Source of the DNA: Solobacterium sp.
Lineage (GTDB): Bacteria; Bacillota_I; Bacilli_A; Erysipelotrichales; Erysipelotrichaceae
Assembly (NCBI GenBank): GCA_017536845.1
Contig: JAFWCP010000193.1
Coordinates: 1 to 7,081, forward strand
DNA length: 7,081 nt
Reading direction: 5' to 3'
The notes beneath the pieces are model-generated. The model was not told the DNA's origin. It saw only the letters and a program-made list of their open reading frames with translations, and did not search any database. A program made the position numbers and the translations under genes. Below are positions 7,035 to 7,081 of this stretch, in pieces (position 1 is the first letter of the stretch; each line of letters opens with the position of its first letter).

Positions 7035-7074
7035 AGATTCCGACGAAAATGAAGCTCAAAACTGTCGGAATCTC
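7028..7074 (-). terminator. Probable leftward intrinsic terminator for a gene beyond the right edge
   Basis: GAGATTCCGAC (7034-7044) and GTCGGAATCTC (7064-7074) form an 11-pair perfect stem around a 19-base spacer. Read leftward, the stem is followed by TGTTTTAG, a short T-tract. Read rightward it is followed by A-rich sequence, so it is not a good rightward terminator. The loop is long and the T-run short, so a repeat element or element end is an alternative. Confidence 0.5.
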
Positions 7075-7081
7075 AATAAAA

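Overview
The window looks like a chromosomal segment of a low-to-mid GC Bacillota, possibly an Erysipelotrichaceae- or Lachnospiraceae-like gut bacterium. This rests on strong GGAGG-type ribosome binding sites, GTG starts, tightly overlapping genes, a BglA-type GH1 gene and Bacillota-style MATE and mannitol-dehydrogenase sequences. The taxonomic guess is inference from protein style, not a database result.

Layout: at the left edge the first 86 codons of a 6-phospho-beta-glucosidase gene (GH1, BglA clade) run leftward out of the window. A divergent intergenic region of about 190 bases follows. It holds a convincing leftward promoter, two perfect dyads that could be operators, and a short rightward ORF with its own ribosome binding site that stops two bases before the GTG of the next gene. 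Then comes a rightward, apparently single-transcript cluster of five genes: a MATE transporter (453-1805), an IlvD/Edd-family sugar-acid dehydratase (1820-3559), a DUF3237-like protein with an extra C-terminal domain (3556-4371), an alpha/beta hydrolase of the carbohydrate-esterase/lipase type (4383-5294) and a mannitol-dehydrogenase/fructuronate-reductase family gene (5291-6901). Genes 2/3 and 4/5 overlap by 4 bases (ATGA, GTGA) and the other gaps are 11-14 bases. A strong intrinsic terminator (6907-6939) closes the cluster. The last ~140 bases are non-coding and rich in dyads, including a hairpin that fits a leftward terminator for a gene beyond the right edge.

How the genes may work together (inference): the hydrolase could free a sugar acid from an ester, the NAD-linked oxidoreductase could interconvert a keto-uronate and an aldonate, and the dehydratase could turn an aldonate into a 2-keto-3-deoxy acid. 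The DUF3237 protein has no assigned role. No regulator, kinase, aldolase or dedicated sugar importer is visible, so the pathway is incomplete here.

The most notable points are: (1) an in-frame TAG at codon 39 of the oxidoreductase, exactly where the family has Trp in a K-W-V-H-F-G motif, just before the nucleotide-binding loop; (2) a dehydratase lacking the usual first IlvD cluster cysteine but carrying an Edd-like MCDG cysteine in a body of pentonate-dehydratase length; (3) the putative leader ORF coupled to the MATE gene; (4) the unexplained C-terminal domain on the DUF3237 protein; and (5) a hydrolase with QGS where HGG is expected. No tRNA, rRNA, CRISPR array or insertion sequence was seen.
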